From the NCBI GenBank assembly GCA_902592715.1, contig CACJFS010000003.1, positions 1 to 64,000 of the forward strand: a DNA stretch of 64,000 bases, in the 5' to 3' direction. This DNA comes from an uncultured Pelagibacteraceae bacterium (GTDB lineage Bacteria; Pseudomonadota; Alphaproteobacteria; Pelagibacterales; Pelagibacteraceae). This document shows positions 49,478-62,510 of this stretch, piece after piece; positions within the stretch are counted from its first letter, which is position 1; each line of letters opens with the position of its first letter. The translations under genes and the position numbers were made by a program. The notes below the pieces were generated by a model. The model worked only from the letters and a program-made list of their open reading frames with translations, was not told the DNA's origin and did not search any database.

Positions 49478-50799
49478 TAGATATTTAAAAATAATCTTCT
49501 AGGGTCTTCTAAATTTTCTTTAACAGTTTTTAAGAACGACACGGATTCCTTTCCATCAATAATTCTATGATCATATGACAAAGCCAAATACATTATAGGC
49601 TTAATTTTTATCTCACCATTATTATTCACTGGTCTTTCAACAATATTGTGCATTCCTAATACACCTGATTGAGGTGGATTTAATATTGGTGTTGAAAGCA
49701 TAGAACCATACACACCTCCATTGCTTATAGTAAAGGTACCTCCCTGTAAGTCCTCAATTGTTAGGTTACCTTCGTTTGCTTTCTCAGATAATTTTTTAAT
49801 TTCTTTTTCTATATCAGCGAATGACATCTCATCTGCATTTCTTAGCACTGGAACTACTAAACCTTTTTCGGTTCCAACAGCAAAGCTTATATTATAATAA
49901 TTTTTGTAAATTATATCTTGATCTTCAATTTCAGCGTTTATTGCTGGAAATAATTTAAGTCCAACAACACAAGCTTTAACAAAAAATGACATTAAGCCTA
50001 ATTTAATTCCATATCTACTTTTGAAATCTTCTTGGTTATCTTTTCTCATTGCCATAATCCCAGACATATCTACCTCATTAAAAGTAGTTAACATTGCTGC
50101 ATTTTCTTGTGCTTGTTTTAGTCTTTTAGCAATCGTTTGTCTCAAACGTGTCATTTTAATTCTCTCTTCTTCACCATATTTAATTCTTCTCTGATTAGGT
50201 TGTGGGTTGGTTCCCATCATACCAATTAGATCACCTTTTAAAATTCTTCCTGCTTTACCTGTTCCTTTTACATTATCTACGTTGATATTTTTTTCTGCAA
50301 CCATTTTTCTAACTGCGGGAGATAGAATAATTGGTTGTTGTGAGGTTTCTTCTGTTTCTGCTTCCTCAGTTAAAAGTAAAGGCTCTTCCTCTAATAGCTC
50401 CATTGAGTTATCCTCAGTTAATACTAGTGGATCTTCTAACTTAGTTTGAGGTTTTTTTTCTATATCTAAATTAATTACATTGCTTTTCTGATCTATAATT
50501 TCTTTCTCTTCATTATCCTCAAGTTGTTTTTTGCTTTCAGGTATATTTTTAATATCAACATTCCCCTCAGAAATTGAACCCAAAACAGCTCCAACTTCAA
50601 CTGTATCTCCGTCTTTAAAACTAATTTCTGATAATGTACCACTAATCGGGGAAGGAACTTCTAAATTTACTTTATCAGTTTCCAGTTCAACTATTGCCTC
50701 ATCAGCCTGAACAGTTTCACCTTCTTTTTTCAACCATTTAGAAACTGTTGCCTCTGTTATACTTTCACCTAATACAGGAACTAAAATTTTTTCACTCAT
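49477..50799 (-). CDS. sucB: Dihydrolipoamide succinyltransferase (E2 of OGDH)
   Basis: The 440-residue protein has a lipoyl domain (1-80) with the modified lysine in [15 protein letters not shown], an acidic linker (90-155) with repeated LVLTED / LLLTEE elements, a peripheral-subunit-binding domain (about 157-192; [14 protein letters not shown]) and a catalytic domain ending in [12 protein letters not shown]. It transfers succinyl to CoA. It overlaps sucA by 4 bases. Confidence 0.97.
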   Translation of the reverse strand: MSEKILVPVLGESITEATVSKWLKKEGETVQADEAIVELETDKVNLEVPSPISGTLSEISFKDGDTVEVGAVLGSISEGNVDIKNIPESKKQLEDNEEKEIIDQKSNVINLDIEKKPQTKLEDPLVLTEDNSMELLEEEPLLLTEEAETEETSQQPIILSPAVRKMVAEKNINVDNVKGTGKAGRILKGDLIGMMGTNPQPNQRRIKYGEEERIKMTRLRQTIAKRLKQAQENAAMLTTFNEVDMSGIMAMRKDNQEDFKSRYGIKLGLMSFFVKACVVGLKLFPAINAEIEDQDIIYKNYYNISFAVGTEKGLVVPVLRNADEMSFADIEKEIKKLSEKANEGNLTIEDLQGGTFTISNGGVYGSMLSTPILNPPQSGVLGMHNIVERPVNNNGEIKIKPIMYLALSYDHRIIDGKESVSFLKTVKENLEDPRRLFLNI

Positions 50800-53678
50800 T
50801 GATTAAATACTTCATTTATAATTTCTTGTTGCTCAAGTTGATGTCTTTTAGCATATCCAGTGGCTGGTGATGCATCAGGACTTCTTCCAATATAAGAAAC
50901 TTTATTATTTTTAGCTTTAATGGTATCCAATGTCCATTGTATATAATCTCTCACTGAAAACCATGCACCCATATTTTTTGGCTCTTCCTGACACCAGTAA
51001 AAATTAGCATTTTTAGCGTATGGTTTAAGTTCTTTTACTAAACTCTTCGCTGGAAAAGGATAAAGTTGCTCAATTCTAAACATTACCACATCATCTCTTT
51101 TTAACTTTTCTCTAGCATTCAAAAGATCAAAGTATACTTTTCCTGAACAGATTATAACTTTTTTAATGTCACTAGATTTTTTTAATTTAATAAAATTTTT
51201 AGATTGATCACTTATTGCATGATCCCACATTATTCGGTGAAATGATGTTTGCTTACTAAAATCATCAATGGTTGATACGCAAAACTTGTTTCTTAACAAA
51301 GATTTAGGTGTCATGATTACAAGTGGTTTTCTAAAATCACGATGTATTTGTCTACGTAGAGCATGAAAATAATTTGCTGGAGTTGTGCAATTCATAACTT
51401 GAAGATTGTCATTCGCACACATTTGTAAAAATCTTTCAAGTCTAGCTGATGAATGTTCTGGTCCTTGCCCCTCATAACCATGAGGTAATAACATAACTAA
51501 ACCTGAAGCTCTTTGCCATTTTCTTTCACCAGAAGCAATAAATTGATCAATTATAACTTGTGCACCATTAGCAAAATCACCAAACTGAGCTTCCCAGAGT
51601 GTAAGAGTATTTGGTTCCACTAAACTATATCCGTATTCAAATCCTAAAACTGCAAGTTCTGATAAAAAACTATCAACTATTTCAAATTTTTTTTGATGTT
51701 TTGAAATATTATTTAAAGGAATATATCTAGAGTTATCCATTTGATCTCTTAAAACTGAATGTCTTTGACTAAATGTTCCTCTCCCAGAATCTTGTCCCAC
51801 AAATCGAACAGGAAATCCCTCATCTAATAATGAACCAAATGCTAACGACTCTGCTGTAGACCAGTCAATATTTAAACCATCATCGACAGATTTTTTTCTA
51901 GTTTGCAAGATTTTGTTAATAGTTTTGTGAATACTTATTTCGGATGGAACCACGTTTATTTTATCTGATATATTTTTAAGTATTTTTTTATCTGCTCCGG
52001 TAATGCCTCTTTTATCTTTTCCTTTTTTAGGTTTATAGCTAGACCAGGCTCCTTCAAACCACTCAATTTTAGGATTATAATCTTTAGCTGTTTTAAATTG
52101 ATCATCTAAAAGATCTTTAAATTTTTTTATTTGATCATTTAAATCTCCTTCAGATATTAAATTTTCATTAATAAGCTTAGATCCATATATATTTGCTGTT
52201 GATTGATGTGATCTAATTTTTTTATACATCAGTGGTTGTGTGAATGATGGCTCATCTCCTTCATTATGTCCAAATCGTCTGTAACAAACTAGGTCGATGA
52301 CTACATCTCTATTAAACTTTAATCTAAATTCAGTTGCAATTCTTGAGCCATAAACAACAGCTTCTGGGTCATCTCCATTAACATGGATGATAGGAGCATC
52401 AACCATTTTTGCAATATCTGATGGGTGAGGTGAGGATCTTGCAAACCTTGGGCTTGTGGTAAATCCTATTTGGTTATTAACTATTATATGAATAGTTCCA
52501 CCTGTATTGTGTCCAGGTAAACCCGACATTGCAAAACATTCGGCAACAATACCTTGTCCTGCAAAAGCAGCATCACCATGTATTAAAATCGGAATTACTT
52601 TATTTCTCTCAGTATCTTTATGAAAAAATTGTTTTGCTCTAGTCTGACCCAATACTACTGGATTAACTGCTTCCAAATGCGAAGGATTATCTGTTAAACT
52701 TACATGAACAGAATTTCCATCAAATTCTCTATCAGATGAAGCTCCCAAATGATATTTCACATCGCCAGCACTATCCTCATCTGTATTGTTTATTTCACCA
52801 GCAAATTCATTAAATATTCTTTTATAAGATTTTTGTAAAACGTTAGCTAAAACATTTAGTCTTCCTCTGTGAGACATTCCAATTTTCACCTCTTTAATCT
52901 TGGACTGGCCCCCTATTTTTATAATTTGTTCTAAACCTGGAATTAAACTTTCACCACCATCTAAACCAAATCTTTTAGAGCCAACATATTTAGTATGTAG
53001 AAATTTCTCAAATCCTTCAGCTTGAATTAATTTATTTAAAATTGCACTTTTACCATTTTCGGTAAATTTTAATATATTTTCATCTTTTTCTACTCTGTCC
53101 CTAAACCATTTTCTCTCTGTTGGGTTGGATATGTGCATGTATTCATAACCAACTGATCCACAATAAATTTTTCTAAGTATAGATAAAATTTCTCTTATGT
53201 TTGAATACTCTTTATTTAAAACACCATCTAAATATATTTGCTTATCATAATCTTCTTTATTAAAACCATAATTTTCTGGGTGTAATTCATCTAAATATTC
53301 ACTTTCTCTTATTTCAAGTGGGTCTAGCTTAGAAAGTAGATGTCCTCTTTGTCTATAAGATCTAATAAGTGAAACAGCTCTTATTGAATTACTGTTACCA
53401 GCTATTACATCAACTTGATTAACTTTTAGGCCAGAATTTTCTTTTTTAAAGTCTGAGTTTTCTTTAATTTTTACTTTTTTTGGACTCCATGAGGGACCTT
53501 TTATTTCTTTAACAACAGAGTCTAAATCTTCACCGATATCAAGAAAATATTCTTTCCAACCATTTGGTAGGCTAGGATCTTTATTTATAAATTTAACATA
53601 CATTTGCTCAATAAAAGCGTTATTTGACTTATTTAAAAATGAAGTCTTTTTGTACTCAAGATTTTTGGATGCTGACAT
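50796..53678 (-). CDS. sucA: 2-oxoglutarate dehydrogenase E1
   Basis: The 960-residue thiamine-diphosphate enzyme has an N-terminal E2-binding segment ([17 protein letters not shown]), [28 protein letters not shown] with the cofactor site, [13 protein letters not shown] and the pyrimidine-domain [15 protein letters not shown]. It decarboxylates 2-oxoglutarate in the TCA cycle. It is followed by sucB and lpdA, so the whole complex is encoded in one block. Confidence 0.98.
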   Translation of the reverse strand: MSASKNLEYKKTSFLNKSNNAFIEQMYVKFINKDPSLPNGWKEYFLDIGEDLDSVVKEIKGPSWSPKKVKIKENSDFKKENSGLKVNQVDVIAGNSNSIRAVSLIRSYRQRGHLLSKLDPLEIRESEYLDELHPENYGFNKEDYDKQIYLDGVLNKEYSNIREILSILRKIYCGSVGYEYMHISNPTERKWFRDRVEKDENILKFTENGKSAILNKLIQAEGFEKFLHTKYVGSKRFGLDGGESLIPGLEQIIKIGGQSKIKEVKIGMSHRGRLNVLANVLQKSYKRIFNEFAGEINNTDEDSAGDVKYHLGASSDREFDGNSVHVSLTDNPSHLEAVNPVVLGQTRAKQFFHKDTERNKVIPILIHGDAAFAGQGIVAECFAMSGLPGHNTGGTIHIIVNNQIGFTTSPRFARSSPHPSDIAKMVDAPIIHVNGDDPEAVVYGSRIATEFRLKFNRDVVIDLVCYRRFGHNEGDEPSFTQPLMYKKIRSHQSTANIYGSKLINENLISEGDLNDQIKKFKDLLDDQFKTAKDYNPKIEWFEGAWSSYKPKKGKDKRGITGADKKILKNISDKINVVPSEISIHKTINKILQTRKKSVDDGLNIDWSTAESLAFGSLLDEGFPVRFVGQDSGRGTFSQRHSVLRDQMDNSRYIPLNNISKHQKKFEIVDSFLSELAVLGFEYGYSLVEPNTLTLWEAQFGDFANGAQVIIDQFIASGERKWQRASGLVMLLPHGYEGQGPEHSSARLERFLQMCANDNLQVMNCTTPANYFHALRRQIHRDFRKPLVIMTPKSLLRNKFCVSTIDDFSKQTSFHRIMWDHAISDQSKNFIKLKKSSDIKKVIICSGKVYFDLLNAREKLKRDDVVMFRIEQLYPFPAKSLVKELKPYAKNANFYWCQEEPKNMGAWFSVRDYIQWTLDTIKAKNNKVSYIGRSPDASPATGYAKRHQLEQQEIINEVFNQ

Positions 53679-53713
53679 GTTTATTATTTAAGTATTATAC
53701 AAAAAAAATGTTA

Positions 53714-54589
53714 TCAATTAGACAATTTATTTAGTAGCGTTTTTCCAATATCAGAAGGAGAATTTGCTACTGTAATACCACAATCTTCCATAATTTTTAT
53801 CTTTTCCTCGGCATTTCCCTTGCCACCAGAAATAATAGCTCCAGCATGTCCCATTCTTCTTCCCGGTGGAGCAGTTACACCAGCTATAAATCCAACTATT
53901 GGTTTTTTTATTTTGTGATTTTTAACAAACTCTGCAGCTTCCTCTTCAGCAGTTCCACCTATTTCTCCAATCATTAAAATAGACTCTGTTTGATCGTCAT
54001 TTAAAAATAAATCAAGGCAGTCAATGAAATTAGTTCCATTAATTGGATCGCCGCCAATTCCTATGCATGTTGATTGACCAAGATTATTCTCGGTTGTTTG
54101 AGCAACTGCCTCATAAGTAAGTGTTCCTGATCTAGATACAATTCCAACTGAACCTTTTTTATGAATATTACCTGGCATTATTCCAATTTTACATTCATTG
54201 GGTGTAATTATTCCAGGACAGTTTGGACCAATTAATCTTGAGTTAGAATCTTGTAATTTTTTTTTAACTTTTAACATATCAAGAATTGGTATTCCTTCGC
54301 TTATACAAACAATTAATTCAATAGACGCATCGATGGCTTCAATGATAGCTGATGAAGCGAACTTTGCAGGTACATATATCATTGTTGCATCCGCACCAGT
54401 AGCATCTTTTGCTTCTTTAACTGTGTTAAACACAGGTCTTTCTAAGTGAATTTGTCCCCCTTTTTTTGGTGTTACTCCCCCAACTAGGTTTGTTCCATAT
54501 TTAATAGATTGTTCAGAGTGAAAAGTACCATGGGATCCTGTAAAACCTTGGCAAATTACTTTTGTATTTTTATCAATTAATACTGACAT
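53714..54589 (-). CDS. sucD: Succinyl-CoA synthetase alpha subunit
   Basis: The 291-residue protein has the CoA-binding Rossmann domain ([35 protein letters not shown]) and the active-site histidine in [16 protein letters not shown]. It makes ATP or GTP from succinyl-CoA. It overlaps sucC by one base. Confidence 0.98.
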   Translation of the reverse strand: MSVLIDKNTKVICQGFTGSHGTFHSEQSIKYGTNLVGGVTPKKGGQIHLERPVFNTVKEAKDATGADATMIYVPAKFASSAIIEAIDASIELIVCISEGIPILDMLKVKKKLQDSNSRLIGPNCPGIITPNECKIGIMPGNIHKKGSVGIVSRSGTLTYEAVAQTTENNLGQSTCIGIGGDPINGTNFIDCLDLFLNDDQTESILMIGEIGGTAEEEAAEFVKNHKIKKPIVGFIAGVTAPPGRRMGHAGAIISGGKGNAEEKIKIMEDCGITVANSPSDIGKTLLNKLSN

Positions 54590-55749
54590 TATTTTATTAC
54601 CTCTACAACTTTTTTTGCAGCATCTGATAAGTCATTTGCAGATATAATTTTTAAACCAGAATTCTGTAAAATCTTTTTTCCTTCTTCAAAGTTTGTACCT
54701 GCTAATCTTACTACTAACGGTACTTTAATTTTAATTTCTTTTGCTGCATCTACAACACCTTGCGCAAGTACATCACATCTCATAATTCCACCAAAAATAT
54801 TTATCAATATCCCTTTGACATTTTTATCTGATAAAATAATTTTGAATGCAGCAGAAACTTTTTCTTTTGATGCTCCACCTCCTACATCTAAAAAATTTGC
54901 AGGCTCTTCACCATAAAGCTTTATGATATCCATTGTAGCCATTGCCAATCCTGCACCGTTTACCATACATCCTATACTTCCATCTAATTTTATATATGCC
55001 AAGTCATGTTTGCTTGCTTCAATTTCAGTGGCTTCTTCCTCATTATAGTCTCTTAATTCTTGAATCTCAGGATGTTTAAATAATGCATTTTCATCAAATG
55101 TCATTTTTGCATCAAGACAAACTACTTTATTTTCTTTCGTTAAAATAAGTGGGTTAATTTCTACTAAATTTGCATCATTTTCTGTGAACAATTTATAAAT
55201 TGCTTTTATTAAGCTTATAGCTTCTGAACCAGAATTATCGTCTAATTCAAAAACCTTAATAATTTTCTTACAATCAACCTCGGAAATTTCTTGGTTAAAA
55301 TCGACTTTAGTTGTTAAGATTTTTTCAGGTGTATTTTGGGCAACTTCTTCAATGTTCATTCCTCCTTGATCACTTGAAATAAATGCAATTTTTGAACTTG
55401 ATCTATCAACTAAGCAAGAAAGATAAAATTCTTTACTAATATTAGATACTTCTTCGACATATAGTCTTTTTACTTCTCTACCTAAGGGTCCTGTTTGATG
55501 AGTAATTAGGTTTTTGCCAAGCAAAATATTTGCTTCTTTTTCTAAATTTTCTAAATTATCAACAATTTTTACTCCACCAGCCTTACCTCTTCCACCAGCA
55601 TGAATTTGAGCTTTAAGAACATACTTATCAGTTTTCAATTCTTTAGTTTTTTGCAAAAGATCGGATACATTAAATGCAAATACTCCCTCGGGTACATTCG
55701 CTCCATACTTTTTTAGAATTTGTTTTGCTTGGTGCTCGTGAATATTCAT
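54589..55749 (-). CDS. sucC: Succinyl-CoA synthetase beta subunit
   Basis: The 386-residue ATP-grasp protein starts [20 protein letters not shown]. It shows [14 protein letters not shown], the nucleotide-binding [23 protein letters not shown] and [15 protein letters not shown]. It directly follows mdh with no gap. Confidence 0.98.
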   Translation of the reverse strand: MNIHEHQAKQILKKYGANVPEGVFAFNVSDLLQKTKELKTDKYVLKAQIHAGGRGKAGGVKIVDNLENLEKEANILLGKNLITHQTGPLGREVKRLYVEEVSNISKEFYLSCLVDRSSSKIAFISSDQGGMNIEEVAQNTPEKILTTKVDFNQEISEVDCKKIIKVFELDDNSGSEAISLIKAIYKLFTENDANLVEINPLILTKENKVVCLDAKMTFDENALFKHPEIQELRDYNEEEATEIEASKHDLAYIKLDGSIGCMVNGAGLAMATMDIIKLYGEEPANFLDVGGGASKEKVSAAFKIILSDKNVKGILINIFGGIMRCDVLAQGVVDAAKEIKIKVPLVVRLAGTNFEEGKKILQNSGLKIISANDLSDAAKKVVEVIK

Positions 55750-56718
<969 letters not shown>

Positions 56719-58212
56719 CTATTCCATTGTTGGCATAATGAATTCAGGATTTGACCTTATGCCTGAAGGCCATCTAGATGTAATAGTTTTTAATTTTGTA
56801 TAAAATTTAATTCCTTCCATACCATGCATCCCACTATCTCCGAATAACGATCTTTTCCATCCGCCGAAACTATGAAATGCCATAGGGACTGGGATTGGAA
56901 CATTTATTCCAACCATTCCAACTTGGATTTTACTTGCAAAAGTTCTACCTGCATCTCCATCTCTAGTATAAATACTTACACCGTTTCCATACTCATGGTC
57001 ATTTATCATTTTGGTTGCTTCTTCAAAAGTTTTTACTCTTACCACTGATAGAACAGGACCAAAAATCTCTTCTTTATAAATTCTCATATCAGTAGTTACA
57101 TGATCAAACAAACATCCACCTATATAAAAACCATTTTCATACCCTTGAAGTTTTAAATCTCTACCATCAAGAACTAACTTAGCTCCCTCTTCAACTCCTA
57201 AATCAACATATCCTTTTACTTTTTCTAAATGTTGTTTTGTAACAAGAGGACCCATCTCAGAGGATTTATCCATACCAGGTCCAATTTTTAATGCTTCAGC
57301 TTTTTTTACTAACCTAGATACTAACTCATCACCAATATCACCGACTGCTACAGCAACAGACTGGGCCATACATCTTTCACCTGCAGAACCATATGCAGCA
57401 CCCATAAGACCATTTACAGCTCCTTCTAAATCGCAATCAGGCATCACGACTAAATGATTTTTAGCTCCGCCTAATGCTTGAACTCTTTTTTCATTTTTGG
57501 CAGCATTTTCATATATATATTTAGCTATAGGTGTTGATCCAACAAAGCTTACAGCTTTAATATCATTGTTTGTCAGTATAGCGTCTACAACTTCTTTATC
57601 TCCATTAACAACATTAAAAACTCCATCAGGAAGACCAGCTTCGTGAAGTAATTCTGCTAATCTCATTGGGCAAGATGGATCTTTTTCTGATGGCTTTAGA
57701 ATAAAAGTATTTCCACATGCAATAGCTAATGGAAACATCCACATTGGTACCATCGCAGGGAAATTAAAAGGCGTTATTCCAGCTGCTACACCTAATGGCT
57801 GTCTCATTGAATAACTATCAACATTGGTCCCAACATTCTCAGAAAATTCGCCTTTTAGAACATGAGGAATTCCACATGCAAACTCAACAACTTCCAATCC
57901 TCTTATTAATGATCCTTTTGCATCTTCATAAACTTTTCCATGTTCGTAGACTATTAACTTTGTTAACTCATCAAAATTTTTTTCTATAAGTTCTTTAAAC
58001 TTAAACATTATCCTAGCTCTCTGAAGTGCAGGCTTAAGTGACCATGTCTCAAATGCTTTCTTAGCAATTTCAACTGTTTTATCTAAATCTGATTTAGTAG
58101 CTAAAATAACTTCCGATTCTTGCTCGCCAGTAGCAGGATTAAAAACTTGGCCCTTTCTTTCTGAAGCACCATCTATTACTTTTCCACCAACAAAATGTTT
58201 GATTATATTCAT
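56719..58212 (-). CDS. mmsA: Methylmalonate/malonate-semialdehyde dehydrogenase (CoA-acylating)
   Basis: The 497-residue aldehyde-dehydrogenase-fold protein has FILKPSEKDPSCP, VGSTPIAKYIY and the catalytic cysteine in GSAGERCMAQSVA. FNFPAMVPMWMFPLAIACGN, and the NHLVVMPD segment in place of the usual ALDH glutamate site, mark the CoA-dependent MmsA type. It turns methylmalonate semialdehyde into propionyl-CoA or malonate semialdehyde into acetyl-CoA. It is inserted between sdhB and mdh, which is not the usual alphaproteobacterial order. Confidence 0.93.
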   Translation of the reverse strand: MNIIKHFVGGKVIDGASERKGQVFNPATGEQESEVILATKSDLDKTVEIAKKAFETWSLKPALQRARIMFKFKELIEKNFDELTKLIVYEHGKVYEDAKGSLIRGLEVVEFACGIPHVLKGEFSENVGTNVDSYSMRQPLGVAAGITPFNFPAMVPMWMFPLAIACGNTFILKPSEKDPSCPMRLAELLHEAGLPDGVFNVVNGDKEVVDAILTNNDIKAVSFVGSTPIAKYIYENAAKNEKRVQALGGAKNHLVVMPDCDLEGAVNGLMGAAYGSAGERCMAQSVAVAVGDIGDELVSRLVKKAEALKIGPGMDKSSEMGPLVTKQHLEKVKGYVDLGVEEGAKLVLDGRDLKLQGYENGFYIGGCLFDHVTTDMRIYKEEIFGPVLSVVRVKTFEEATKMINDHEYGNGVSIYTRDGDAGRTFASKIQVGMVGINVPIPVPMAFHSFGGWKRSLFGDSGMHGMEGIKFYTKLKTITSRWPSGIRSNPEFIMPTME

Positions 58213-58236
58213 GAGTGAAATTATTTAATTAAGTAA

Positions 58237-59007
58237 TCAGGTCGTTGCAAGCATTTTCTTTATCTCTGCAATAGCTTTTGCAGGATTCAGGCCCTTTGGG
58301 CAAGCATTTGTGCAATTCAAGATAGTATGGCATCGATAGAGCTTTAGTTCATCAGCTACTTTTTTAAGTCTTTCTTTTCTATCTTCATCTCTACTATCAA
58401 TTATCCATCTATAAGCCTGAAGTAAAACAGCTGGACCTAAATATTTTTCACCATTCCACCAATAACTTGGACAAGATGTTGAACAACATGCACACATTAT
58501 ACATTCATACAATCCATCTAATTTTGCTCTATCGTCTTTAGATTGAATATTTTCTTTGGTATTTATTTTTGAAGTTTTTAACCAAGGTTCAACAGACTCA
58601 TATTGTTTATATAATGTGCTTAAATCACCGATTAAATCTTTTAAGACTTTGAGATGTGGTAAAGGATAAATATCAATATCTCCATCCAATTCAGAATGGG
58701 CTTTTGTACATGCTAAACCATTTTTTCCATTCATATTCATCGCACAAGATCCACAAACTCCATGAGCACAAGATCTTCTGTAAGCTACAGAAGGATCAAT
58801 TTCGTTTTTAATTTTATTTAAAATATCTAGGACTTTTGATGAACAGTTGTCCATATCAACTTCATAGGTATCAAGCCTTGGATTTTCGTTTTTAGATGGA
58901 TCCCATCTATAAACATTTACTTTTCTAATATTTTTTGACCCTGTTTTATCTTTATAGTATTGACCTTTTCCTACCTTTGAATTTGCAGGTAAACTTAATT
59001 GAACCAT
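58237..59007 (-). CDS. sdhB: Succinate dehydrogenase iron-sulfur subunit
   Basis: The 256-residue protein has a plant-type ferredoxin domain ([15 protein letters not shown] for the 2Fe-2S centre) and a bacterial-type ferredoxin domain ([16 protein letters not shown] and [17 protein letters not shown] for the 4Fe-4S and 3Fe-4S centres). The tryptophan region that lines the quinone site is kept. It overlaps sdhA by one base. Confidence 0.97.
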   Translation of the reverse strand: MVQLSLPANSKVGKGQYYKDKTGSKNIRKVNVYRWDPSKNENPRLDTYEVDMDNCSSKVLDILNKIKNEIDPSVAYRRSCAHGVCGSCAMNMNGKNGLACTKAHSELDGDIDIYPLPHLKVLKDLIGDLSTLYKQYESVEPWLKTSKINTKENIQSKDDRAKLDGLYECIMCACCSTSCPSYWWNGEKYLGPAVLLQAYRWIIDSRDEDRKERLKKVADELKLYRCHTILNCTNACPKGLNPAKAIAEIKKMLATT

Positions 59008-60782
59008 TAATATACTCTTTCCTGCGGAGGAAAATATTGTACATCATTTGTTAGCGTTGATCTGTGAACAGGTCTGTAATTAATTTTAGTTTTTGAACCA
59101 TTGCACCAAGATAGAGTGTGCTGCATAAAATTCTCATCGTCTCTATTTGGAAAATCTTCTCTTGCATGAGCTCCTCTGCTTTCTTTTCTATGATATGCAG
59201 AGTCCATAGTGGTTATTGCTTGTCTTATTAAATTATCAAATTCCAGCGTTTCAACTAAGTCAGTATTAAATATTAATGACTTATCTTTTACAGAAAGAGA
59301 GTCCATTCCATCATAAGGTTTTCTAATTTCATTAACACCTTCTTTTAAAGTTATCTCAGATCTAAATACAGCACACTTTGATTGCATTGTCTTTTGCATC
59401 GAAAGTCTAAGTTCAGATGTTGGGTTTGAACCTTCTGAGTTTCTTAATTTGTCAAATCTATCTAAACATCTATCCGTTTCATTTTTATCAATTTCATCAT
59501 GCTTCATTCCAGGTTTTACTAGCTCTGCTGCTCTTTTCGCTGCAGCTCTTCCAAAAACCACTAGATCTATTAATGAGTTCGAACCTAATCTATTTGCACC
59601 ATGGACAGAAACACATGCTGCCTCTCCAATAGCCATTAACCCAGGCACAGTTTTCTCCGATCCGTTTACTGTAAGAACTTCTGCTTTGTAATTTGTAGGT
59701 ATTCCACCCATGTTATAATGAACTGTTGGTACCACTGGTATAGGTTCCTTGGTTACATCTACATTAGCAAATAATTTTGAAGCCTCTGAGATTCCTGGTA
59801 ATCTTTCATCAATTACCTTTGGATCCAAATGATCAATATGGAGATGAACATGATCTTGTTCTTTTCCAATACCTCTACCTTCATTTATTTCTACTGCAAT
59901 TGATCTACTTACAACATCTCTGGATGCTAAATCTTTTGCTTTAGGAGCATAACGCTCCATAAATCTTTCTCCTTTTGAATTTACTAGATAACCACCTTCT
60001 CCTCTTACACCCTCTGAAATTAAAGTTCCATGGCCATATATTCCTGTTGGATGAAACTGTACAAATTCCATGTCTTGTAAAGGTAATCCAGCTCTTAAAG
60101 CCATAGCATTACCATCTCCAGTGCAGGTATGAGCTGAAGTAGCTGAGTAATATACCTTTCCGTAACCCCCTGTTGCTATAATAGTTGTGTGGGATCTAAA
60201 TCTGTGAATTGTTCCATCATTGAGGTTCCAAGCAATTATACCTTTGCATGCTCCATCTTTCATTATTAAATCTAACGCAAAATATTCAATAAAAAATTCT
60301 GTATTATGTTTTAAAGCTTGTCCATACAATGTGTGAAGTATTGCATGTCCAGTTCTATCGGCTGCTGCACATGTTCTTTGAACTGTTTCATTTCCATAGT
60401 TTTTTGTCATACCCCCAAAAGGTCTTTGATAAATTTTTCCTTCTTCAGTTCGACTAAATGGAACACCATACTTTTCTAATTCAAGAACAGCAGCTGGTGC
60501 TTCTTTACATAGATATTCGATGGAATCTTGGTCACCTAACCAATCAGCGCCTTTGACTGTATCATACATGTGCCATCTCCAGTCATCTTCTCCCATATTT
60601 CCAAGTGCTGCGGAAATACCTCCTTGTGCTGCAGATGTATGACTTCTTGTTGGGAATACTTTAGATACGCAGGCGGTTTTTAAACCAGCTTCACTTAAGC
60701 CAACTGCAGCTCTTAGTCCAGAACCACCAGCTCCTAAGACAACTACGTCGTATTCATGGTCAATAATTTTGTATGCACTCAT
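59007..60782 (-). CDS. sdhA: Succinate dehydrogenase flavoprotein subunit
   Basis: The 591-residue protein has FAD motif [16 protein letters not shown], the covalent flavin histidine in [16 protein letters not shown], the substrate-binding [25 protein letters not shown], and the catalytic arginine/histidine regions ([15 protein letters not shown]). It oxidises succinate to fumarate. It is downstream of the two membrane anchors in the order sdhC-D-A-B. Confidence 0.98.
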   Translation of the reverse strand: MSAYKIIDHEYDVVVLGAGGSGLRAAVGLSEAGLKTACVSKVFPTRSHTSAAQGGISAALGNMGEDDWRWHMYDTVKGADWLGDQDSIEYLCKEAPAAVLELEKYGVPFSRTEEGKIYQRPFGGMTKNYGNETVQRTCAAADRTGHAILHTLYGQALKHNTEFFIEYFALDLIMKDGACKGIIAWNLNDGTIHRFRSHTTIIATGGYGKVYYSATSAHTCTGDGNAMALRAGLPLQDMEFVQFHPTGIYGHGTLISEGVRGEGGYLVNSKGERFMERYAPKAKDLASRDVVSRSIAVEINEGRGIGKEQDHVHLHIDHLDPKVIDERLPGISEASKLFANVDVTKEPIPVVPTVHYNMGGIPTNYKAEVLTVNGSEKTVPGLMAIGEAACVSVHGANRLGSNSLIDLVVFGRAAAKRAAELVKPGMKHDEIDKNETDRCLDRFDKLRNSEGSNPTSELRLSMQKTMQSKCAVFRSEITLKEGVNEIRKPYDGMDSLSVKDKSLIFNTDLVETLEFDNLIRQAITTMDSAYHRKESRGAHAREDFPNRDDENFMQHTLSWCNGSKTKINYRPVHRSTLTNDVQYFPPQERVY

Positions 60783-60784
60783 AA

Positions 60785-61108
60785 CTATAATCTAAATATT
60801 AAGATAATTATTAATAATGGAAATACTATAGCAAAGATATTCAATGATTTATTTGCGGCATTTTTGATTTTTTCGTCATCAATATAATCTTCAAAAACCT
60901 CACTAATACTTAGTGCAGAGAAAAAATATGCAAAAATCAAAAAAAGACTAAATAAAAACTTAGATGGTTGAGATGTTACAAATAGAAGTAATTCATTATA
61001 GCCTTGGTCATAAATAGAGGCTAAGTTAATTGCAAACCATAGCATTAATGGAAGTAAAATTGCTGAACTTACTTTTAAAAATATCCATTTCTTCGTTACA
61101 AAACCCAT
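60785..61108 (-). CDS. sdhD: Succinate dehydrogenase membrane anchor SdhD, lacking the heme ligand
   Basis: A 107-residue anchor with three hydrophobic helices (about 12-32, 50-70, 88-106). It keeps the conserved DY pair (D74, Y75), of which the tyrosine belongs to the quinone site. The heme-b ligand, a histidine 11 residues before that aspartate in E. coli, is F63 (or S64 with a one-residue shift). The protein contains no histidine at all. Identity comes from position between sdhC and sdhA plus topology; the DY motif supports it. Confidence 0.85.
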   Translation of the reverse strand: MGFVTKKWIFLKVSSAILLPLMLWFAINLASIYDQGYNELLLFVTSQPSKFLFSLFLIFAYFFSALSISEVFEDYIDDEKIKNAANKSLNIFAIVFPLLIIILIFRL

Positions 61109-61491
61109 TAAATTAAGTGCCTTCCTATAATAAAAATTATAATAGTGAGAGGAAATGATCCAATCAGAACTATTAATCCAGTTACTTTTGTAGTTTTTTG
61201 TTCAAATCCGTATCCTAAATCCATGATCAAATGCCTTATTTCGCTGAGCATTTGAAATGTAAAAGACCAAATAACTCCCAAACAAACAAATTTACCAACG
61301 AAAGACGATAAGAAAAAATGAGTAAATACATAATTTTCCTCTCCTAGTAATAAAGATGCTATCCAAATACCTATCAAAGTTACTGTAATAAAGTTTATTA
61401 TACCAGTTACTCTGTGTGATATTGAAACCAATGAAGAGATGTGCCAGTTATAAATTTGTATATGAGGAGATATTGGATTTTTATTTTCCAT
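61108..61491 (-). CDS. sdhC: Succinate dehydrogenase cytochrome b556 subunit SdhC, atypical heme site
   Basis: The 127-residue three-helix anchor begins NPISPHIQIYNWHISSLVSI followed by SHRVTG, the conserved quinone-site segment (S25, R27). The later helix reads FTFQMLSEIRHLIMDLGYGF: the arginine-histidine-aspartate part is kept (H87). The axial heme histidine, seven residues earlier in E. coli (H84), is replaced by glutamine Q80. It overlaps asd by 11 bases. Confidence 0.93.
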   Translation of the reverse strand: MENKNPISPHIQIYNWHISSLVSISHRVTGIINFITVTLIGIWIASLLLGEENYVFTHFFLSSFVGKFVCLGVIWSFTFQMLSEIRHLIMDLGYGFEQKTTKVTGLIVLIGSFPLTIIIFIIGRHLI

Positions 61492-62491
61492 AAAAATCTT
61501 TTTCTACTAAAGCCTCAGCGATTTCAACTGCATTAAGTGCAGCACCTTTTAATAAGTTATCAGACACAACCCACAAATTAATTGAATTTGGTTGAGAAGA
61601 ATCCTCACGAATTCTTGATACAAATGTTTCAAATTTGTCTTCAGCTTCTACAGGCGTAATGTATCCTCCATCTTTTTGCTCATCAACTACCTTGCATCCT
61701 GGTGATGATGATAAGACATTTCTTATTTCTTCTAAGTCATGTTTTTTATTAAATTCAACATTCACACTTATGGAGTGAGAAACAAGAACAGGGATTCTTA
61801 CACAAGTAGATGTTATATTAATTTTACTATCTAAAATTTTTTTTACTTCATCATGATTTTTTTGCTCTTCTTTTGTGCTTCCATTTTCAAGAAAACTGTC
61901 AATATGTGGTATAGCATTAAAAGCAATTTGCTTAGTAAAATTTTTTGACTCTACATCTTTATTTTCCAACACTTCTTTAGTTTGAGATATAAGTTCATCC
62001 ATACCAGCTTTGCCTGCACCAGATACTGATTGATAAGTTGATGCAACTATTCTTTTTACATTATACAAATCATGTAATGGTTTGAGAGCTACAACTATTG
62101 GTATTACTGAACAATTGGCATTTGCTATAATATTCTTATTTTTAAATTTAGGTAATTCTTTGGAATTTACCTCTGGAACAATTAAAGGAATTTCTGGATC
62201 TTTTCTAAAGAATTTTGAATTATCAATTACAATTGTTTTTTCTGCTGCTATCGGTGCCCATTTTTCAGCAATTGAAGAACCAGCTGCAAAAAAAGCAATT
62301 TTTACTTTTGAGAAATCAAATTGTTCTAAATTACTAACAGTATGCTCTTTTCCTAAAAAATTAATTTTTTTTCCTTCACTATTTGAAGACGCAACTAAAT
62401 AAGCCTCTGTTATTGGAAAGTTTTTTTTTTCCAAAACTTCTATTAATTTTCGACCTACATTTCCTGTCGCTCCTACTATTGCTATATTCAT
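61481..62491 (-). CDS. asd: Aspartate-semialdehyde dehydrogenase
   Basis: The 336-residue protein has NADP motif VGATGNVGRKLIEVL, IIANANCSVIPIVVAL with the catalytic cysteine, STYQSVSGAGKAGMDEL, and TCVRIPVLVSHS with the catalytic histidine region. It reduces aspartyl phosphate for lysine, threonine and methionine synthesis. It is co-directional with and overlaps sdhC. Confidence 0.95.
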   Translation of the reverse strand: MNIAIVGATGNVGRKLIEVLEKKNFPITEAYLVASSNSEGKKINFLGKEHTVSNLEQFDFSKVKIAFFAAGSSIAEKWAPIAAEKTIVIDNSKFFRKDPEIPLIVPEVNSKELPKFKNKNIIANANCSVIPIVVALKPLHDLYNVKRIVASTYQSVSGAGKAGMDELISQTKEVLENKDVESKNFTKQIAFNAIPHIDSFLENGSTKEEQKNHDEVKKILDSKINITSTCVRIPVLVSHSISVNVEFNKKHDLEEIRNVLSSSPGCKVVDEQKDGGYITPVEAEDKFETFVSRIREDSSQPNSINLWVVSDNLLKGAALNAVEIAEALVEKDFYGK

Positions 62492-62510
62492 GATAATTTA
62501 AAGTTTTATA

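Noticed and set aside
50400..50530. Repeated LTED/LTEE-type acidic elements in sucB as a coding repeat of interest
   Set aside because: Flexible acidic or Ala/Pro linkers between the lipoyl and binding domains are normal in E2 proteins.
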